From Oxalobacteraceae bacterium (GTDB lineage: Bacteria; Pseudomonadota; Gammaproteobacteria; Burkholderiales; Burkholderiaceae_D), in NCBI GenBank assembly GCA_021299035.1, contig JAJTGD010000019.1, positions 1-36,527 on the forward strand: a stretch of 36,527 nucleotides of DNA. Reading direction: 5' to 3'. Below are positions 33,818 through 36,527 of the stretch, in pieces. Each line of letters starts with the position of its first letter. Position 1 is the stretch's first letter. Under the pieces are notes generated by a model. The model saw only the letters and a list, made by a program, of their open reading frames with translations. It had not been told where the DNA came from and did not search any database. A program made the position numbers and the translations under genes.

Positions 33818-33829
33818 GAGAAGGGCTGA
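32579..33829 (+). CDS. lysC: Aspartate kinase
   Basis: This 416-residue enzyme phosphorylates aspartate, the first step to lysine, threonine, methionine and diaminopimelate. The kinase domain starts with the signature VHKYGGTSMGS and includes GRGGSDTSAVA and IYTDVDGVYTTDPR. Two ACT domains follow (about residues 265-410), where feedback inhibition by lysine and/or threonine is expected. The conserved N-terminus fixes the start at the ATG at 32579; the frame is open far upstream inside tilS. A tRNA-Ser gene follows 64 bases after the stop, an order found in Burkholderiales. Confidence 0.96.
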   Translation: MSLIVHKYGGTSMGSTERIKNVARRVAKWHDAGHQIVVVPSAMSGETNRLLGLAKEITSSPDPRELDMLASTGEQASVALLAIALQAIGKQAVSYTGWQVPVLTDNAYTKARIQSIDDVKVRKDLTAGRIVIITGFQGIDGDGNITTLGRGGSDTSAVAVAAALKAAECLIYTDVDGVYTTDPRVVSEARRLKTVTFEEMLEMASLGSKVLQIRSVEFAGNYQVPTRVLSSLTDPLMPLEEEASSGTLISFEEESHMEQATITGIAFSRDEAKITVMGVPDRPGIAYQILGPVADANIEVDMIIQNQSVDGRADFTFTVPRGDYDKAMKLVDGEIKAKLGAGGIEGDAKVSKVSVVGVGMRSHVGIASQMFRTLSEEGINILMISTSEIKISVLIDEKYTELAVRALHKGFGLEKG

Positions 33830-33855
33830 TAGCTCAAGCAAAGCAACTGAGTACT

Positions 33856-33987
33856 GCCTTTCAGCTTTGCACGCTGTGCAAGGTTGTTGGTTTGGAGACC
33901 TGGCCGAGTGGTCGAAGGCACTTCCCTGCTAAGGAAGCATATGGGCTTAAACCTGTATCGAGGGTTCGAATCCCTCGGTCTCCGCCA
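33856..33987 (+). repeat. Left copy of the tRNA-Ser direct repeat
   Basis: This 132-base unit (38-base leader plus the tRNA gene) recurs at 36396-36527, exactly 2,540 bases away. The leaders differ at three positions and the tRNA parts are identical. Confidence 0.9.
33894..33987 (+). tRNA. tRNA-Ser(GCT)
   Basis: The acceptor stem GGAGACC pairs with GGTCTCC, and the 3' CCA is encoded. The anticodon arm is CTTCC-CTGCTAA-GGAAG, giving anticodon GCT, which reads AGC and AGU. A long variable arm marks a class II (serine) tRNA, and the T arm is GAGGG-TTCGAAT-CCCTC. The total is 94 bases with CCA. It is followed at once by the cut antitoxin gene on the other strand. Confidence 0.98.
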
Positions 33988-34269
33988 GAGCTTGAGCGAG
34001 GGTCCGCTTGGTTGCTTCTCGCCGATTTCCCATTTGCGAACCGTCGAGGGGCTTGTATTCAGTACAGCCGCGAGTACGGCCTGGCTGACCTGCAACTGCG
34101 CGCGTAATGCACGAATCTTTTTGCTGTTATACGCAGGAATAGGCTCGAGACATAAGGCCTCGTATTTTTTCATTTTTCGTTTGTCGATAAAACCCAAGCG
34201 ATGGAGATCAGCAGCGGTCTCATGCACTGCCTCCAGAATTTGGCTCTTAGCCTTCTTTTTTATAGTCAT
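33988..34269 (-). pseudogene. HigA-like helix-turn-helix antitoxin, 3' end lost at the tRNA-Ser junction
   Basis: From the ATG at 34269 (GGAG seven bases upstream) 94 codons read as a typical XRE/HigA-type antitoxin with a helix-turn-helix at about residues 58-84 (VSQAVLAAVLNTSPSTVRKW, then EIGEKQPSG). Codon 94 ends at base 33988, and the next codon is already the reverse complement of the tRNA CCA. The frame then runs on antisense through the tRNA and lysC to 33547, which would give a 240-residue chimaera. Relatives of this type usually end some 10-20 residues further, so the native C-terminus appears lost. The start overlaps the toxin end by 23 bases. DNA binding could persist. Confidence 0.75.
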
Positions 34270-34636
34270 GACAAATCTCCAGTAGGACGCCTTCTTCGAC
34301 AGCCTCATCAAGCTGGCGTCCGGTCCGCGACAACAGGTCTGAGGCTAGTACTTGTAATCCCTCCAGTTCGACATCTGAGATATTCGCGCGATCACTTTTT
34401 TCGAAGCCGAACACGAAGAACCAACGTGTACCTCGTCGGGTAGCTACCAAGGTACGAACCCCGCCACTTTTTCCTCTTCCGGGTAGGGCAACCCGCTTTT
34501 TCAGCACATCGCCGCCGAGGTCGGCATCGATCAAGCCATCCGCCATCTCGGCGACTGCCTTGCAGAGAGCAGGGTTCGTCAATTCAGTCTTGCGCATCCA
34601 GCGGTTGAAGTGACGAGTTTTGAAGATGCGGCGCAC
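34247..34636 (-). CDS. RelE/HigB-family type II toxin
   Basis: This 129-residue basic protein has the core GKSGGVRTLVATRRG followed by RWFFVFGFEKSDRANI, typical of the RelE-superfamily toxins paired with HigA-like antitoxins (PF06296 type). Such toxins cut mRNA on the ribosome. The toxin gene precedes the antitoxin, the higBA order, and overlaps it by 23 bases. The start is a GTG at 34636 without a clear ribosome binding site, 7 bases from a palindromic operator-like sequence, so translation may be weak or leaderless. The frame is intact although the antitoxin partner is damaged, so the toxin may be weakly expressed, inactive or controlled by another antitoxin. Confidence 0.85.
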   Translation of the reverse strand: MRRIFKTRHFNRWMRKTELTNPALCKAVAEMADGLIDADLGGDVLKKRVALPGRGKSGGVRTLVATRRGTRWFFVFGFEKSDRANISDVELEGLQVLASDLLSRTGRQLDEAVEEGVLLEICHDYKKEG

Positions 34637-34643
34637 ACCGTAA

Positions 34644-34664
34644 CTATGTCACTAAGTGATATAG
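34644..34664. promoter_or_regulatory. Palindromic operator candidate of the toxin-antitoxin operon
   Basis: Twenty-one bases form a palindrome around 34654 (half-site CTAT-n-TCACT) with a single mismatched pair. On the minus strand it covers the interval between a weak -35 (TGGACT) and -10 (CATAGT), 17 bases apart, just upstream of the toxin start. Autoregulation by the helix-turn-helix antitoxin through such a site is the rule for this class. Confidence 0.6.
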
Positions 34665-34758
34665 AAGTCCAGTGTTCCGCTGGCAGCTTTTGCTAAATGC
34701 ACAACGTCATCAGTCGCGCCATGTGTCACCCAAAGCATTCTGGCTCTGACAGACCCAC

Positions 34759-35133
34759 CTACGTGTTGTAGTTCGAGGCAGCGCCTTGTGATCCTTGATA
34801 GGTAATGTAGGCGACTTCAAACAATGACGTTGAAACGATCAGTGCGCAGATCCAAATGTAGGCAGTGCTATTGGTGACTGAGGAGTTTGTCAAATGGCAG
34901 ACCCACACGGTGGTCCAGACAAAGAGGGTGGTCGCTGCCATAAACTTCATCGGCTTTATCCAGACACCAACTTCGCGCAATGTGCGAGTGTCAGTCAGCG
35001 ATAAAACATAAGTTAGCCCGCACGCCAGCCACATCAGAGCGTCATAGACGATGAAGATTTTTGATGCAAAGCTCAAGGCTGACCAATCAAATCTTAGCCA
35101 TGACGATGGGTTGTTAAAAAGCGTGTTGTCCAT
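34759..35133 (-). CDS. Three-helix membrane protein, probably C-terminally truncated
   Basis: This 124-residue protein has three predicted transmembrane helices, near residues 23-46, 63-84 and 91-113. The block VWIKPMKFMAATTLFVWT and the later EVAYITYQGSQGAASNYN recall, from memory, a conserved family of longer membrane proteins (over 200 residues) with a KPxKF motif and a QAxxGxxSHFN motif. Here the frame stops two residues after the second motif, which would remove the C-terminal half. Function is unknown. It lies on the minus strand upstream of the toxin, separated by 122 bases without a gene. Confidence 0.6.
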   Translation of the reverse strand: MDNTLFNNPSSWLRFDWSALSFASKIFIVYDALMWLACGLTYVLSLTDTRTLREVGVWIKPMKFMAATTLFVWTTVWVCHLTNSSVTNSTAYIWICALIVSTSLFEVAYITYQGSQGAASNYNT

Positions 35134-35466
35134 AAGATGAGTTTCTACGATGCCAAAAAATGGCCATCAAGCCGCGGCCTACGGTCTGTATTGGATGCGG
35201 CCGGCATTCTTGGTGCCGACTTGGGCCCGGGGTGAGGTTCTGAGGGGATTGCGCGCCTACATGCGCTTGTGGACTATACCGTGTCCTTGCCTTGCGCCAC
35301 TACGATAGGCATTGCCCGTCACTGAATGGGTTCGACTAGACGACACTCAACGCCATCCGATCGCCACTGATGCATGCTTCAACGGTACCGCCCTGTGGGC
35401 TTCATCAGTGCCCCAGTTCATGGCTGTCAGCCGCTGACATGCCACCCGACGCGAAAGGAAGATGAG
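35134..35466. other. Gap of 333 bases without a recognised gene
   Basis: No reading frame in this stretch resembles a known protein. The only structured element is a perfect palindrome TGTCAGC-C-GCTGACA at 35425-35439, about 27 bases upstream of the DUF3309 start, which could be an operator or an RNA hairpin in its leader. AAGGAAG at 35454-35460 is the ribosome binding site of that gene. Confidence 0.5.
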
Positions 35467-35625
35467 ATGGGTATTGGCACTATTTTTCTGATTGTCTTGG
35501 TACTTATTTTGATTGGCGTCATACCGACTTGGCCCCATAGCAGGCAATGGGGCTATGCTCCCAGCGGTATAGTGAGCATCATCTTGATCGTGTTGCTAGT
35601 GATGCTATTGACAGGAAGACTGTAG
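35467..35625 (+). CDS. DUF3309 small hydrophobic protein
   Basis: This 52-residue protein matches the DUF3309 family pattern: an N-terminal hydrophobic helix (GIGTIFLIVLVLILIG), the conserved central motif PTWPHSRQWGYAPSG, and a second hydrophobic helix ending in LLTGRL. The function is unknown. Such genes are common in Burkholderiales and rhizobia, often beside stress-related genes. The ATG at 35467 is preceded by AAGGAAG. It converges on the BON-domain gene, with a hairpin between the two. Confidence 0.88.
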   Translation: MGIGTIFLIVLVLILIGVIPTWPHSRQWGYAPSGIVSIILIVLLVMLLTGRL

Positions 35626-35655
35626 AGATTTCACTAGCCGTTTACTTATTGCCCT

Positions 35656-35700
35656 CTCAGAGTTGGGCGCTGCCACTGCGCAGCGCCCAAAGATTCTGAG
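35656..35700. terminator. Hairpin between convergent DUF3309 and BON-domain genes
   Basis: An 11-bp perfect stem (35663-35673 with 35680-35690) with a six-base loop is extended by outer pairs CTCAGA (35656-35661) with TCTGAG (35695-35700). The position between two convergent stops suggests a two-way terminator, but neither strand has a clear T tract. Confidence 0.55.
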
Positions 35701-35724
35701 TTAGCTAAAGTAGATTGGCTGGAA

Positions 35725-36045
35725 CTACTCCCGGCCTCTAACACGCATATCATTCTTGACGCTCTTGACCCCCTTAACTCCCTTGGCCAGCGCCACTGCT
35801 TTTCGGATATCTTCGTCTGAGCTGACAAAGCCGCTCAATTGCACTGTACCTTTGAAGGTTTCGACATTCACCTCCGCCGATTTCAGTGTCGGCTCGTTGA
35901 ATATCGCAGCCTTCACCTTGGTCGTGATCCAGCTGTCATCGAAATACTCTCCAGTACCTTCGCTGGTCTTGGTTGAGGCGCATCCGCCGGAGATCGCTAT
36001 CGCAATCGCGAGGATGGCGTTGGCTAACAATGAAAATTTGCGCAT
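35725..36045 (-). CDS. BON-domain periplasmic lipoprotein (OsmY-like)
   Basis: This 106-residue protein has an N-terminal signal sequence (RKFSLLANAILAIAIAIS) ending in GGC, a slightly atypical lipobox. A single BON domain follows at about residues 38-104, with WITTKVKAAIF, VNVETFKGTVQLSGFV and the closing GVKGVKSVKNDM. BON domains bind phospholipid or envelope material, and relatives such as OsmY respond to osmotic stress. I chose the ATG at 36045, which has GGAG seven bases upstream; the frame is open to 36207 but that extension has no signal character. Confidence 0.88.
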   Translation of the reverse strand: MRKFSLLANAILAIAIAISGGCASTKTSEGTGEYFDDSWITTKVKAAIFNEPTLKSAEVNVETFKGTVQLSGFVSSDEDIRKAVALAKGVKGVKSVKNDMRVRGRE

Positions 36046-36395
36046 CTGCTTGCTCCGAGTGGGGATAGGGTTGAAAGTCGAGAAAATCGGCCACATCTCT
36101 CGTTTCGGTGAAGCCGAAGTCGCGGTGGCCGACCCGTCCATCGTATCCACCCAAACTCGGCGGCATATTGGTGTATCGCATCCTGATGGGATATCCGGCA
36201 GAAGCAATTGAGCATGCTCAGCGATGCTCGCAGCGCTCTTGGGCTACTTATCGGTGCAGCAGGGCAGGTGCGACATTGCGGCCCAAGCGCCCAAAGGTCG
36301 TATCTGCGTCGTGGTATCCGGTAGCCAGAGCGGGGCGGAAGCACGATCTCCACCGCCCGGATTGACCAAATCAGGCTTGAAAGTTACTATTTGCC
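36046..36395. other. Gap of 350 bases before the second tRNA repeat
   Basis: No reading frame here looks like a known protein, and no tRNA, terminator or clear promoter was seen. Its 3' end passes into the leader of the second tRNA-Ser repeat at about 36396. Confidence 0.5.
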
Positions 36396-36527
36396 GCCTT
36401 TCAGCCTTGCAAACTGTGCAAGGTTGTTGGTTTGGAGACCTGGCCGAGTGGTCGAAGGCACTTCCCTGCTAAGGAAGCATATGGGCTTAAACCTGTATCG
36501 AGGGTTCGAATCCCTCGGTCTCCGCCA
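36396..36527 (+). repeat. Right copy of the tRNA-Ser direct repeat
   Basis: This is the second copy of the 132-base unit described at 33856-33987, in the same orientation, with three differences in the 38-base leader. The window ends at its last base. Confidence 0.9.
36434..36527 (+). tRNA. tRNA-Ser(GCT), second identical copy
   Basis: This gene is identical over all 94 bases to the copy at 33894-33987, including anticodon GCT, the long variable arm and the encoded CCA. The CCA forms the last three bases of the window, so what follows it is unknown. Confidence 0.97.

Noticed and set aside
33547..34311. 254-codon open frame running from the antitoxin through tRNA-Ser into lysC (minus strand)
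   Set aside because: Only the 94 codons from 34269 to 33988 look like a protein family. The rest is antisense to the tRNA and to lysC.

Overview
The window is 36.5 kb of mostly core chromosome from a betaproteobacterium, most likely of the order Burkholderiales. The evidence is the gene orders iscU-iscA-hscB-hscA-fdx-iscX, rpfE-like-recJ-prfB-lysS, lolC-lolD-tatD-comEC, pyrG-kdsA-eno-ftsB, ppiA-ppiB-lpxH and cysS-alkA-like-accA-tilS-lysC-tRNA-Ser, with protein lengths typical of that group. The species cannot be named from the sequence alone. A SopB/IpgD-type phosphoinositide phosphatase suggests that the organism lives with a eukaryotic host and has a type III secretion system elsewhere in the genome. 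No secretion genes are visible here.

Layout. Positions 1-3694 (+) hold the second half of the isc operon for Fe-S cluster assembly, with an intrinsic-terminator-like hairpin before hscB and a structured intergenic element before iscX. Positions 3738-14046 (-) hold a Ser-rich multi-helix membrane protein of unknown function, lysS, prfB (with its programmed +1 frameshift), the SopB/IpgD-like protein of about 1,030 residues, recJ and an RpfE-like gene. The two effector-like genes flank prfB-lysS and look like additions to a conserved housekeeping block. Positions 14058-19244 (+) hold lolC-lolD (lipoprotein export), tatD and comEC (DNA uptake). Positions 19312-23517 (+) hold pyrG-kdsA-eno-ftsB. 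Positions 23608-25068 (-) hold a gamma-carbonic-anhydrase-like gene and hslO. Then come a DUF455 gene (+), the ppiA-ppiB-lpxH group (-), and cysS, an AlkA-type glycosylase, accA, tilS and lysC (+).

The last 2.6 kb is accessory. Two identical tRNA-Ser(GCT) genes exactly 2,540 bp apart bracket a small island. It holds a RelE-family toxin, an antitoxin whose coding sequence stops being native exactly at the 3' CCA of the first tRNA, a probably truncated membrane protein, a DUF3309 mini-protein and a BON-domain lipoprotein. No integrase, transposase or CRISPR array is visible. The most notable items are the SopB-like effector inside the recJ-prfB block, the orphan membrane protein near iscX, and the toxin-antitoxin locus cut at the tRNA end.
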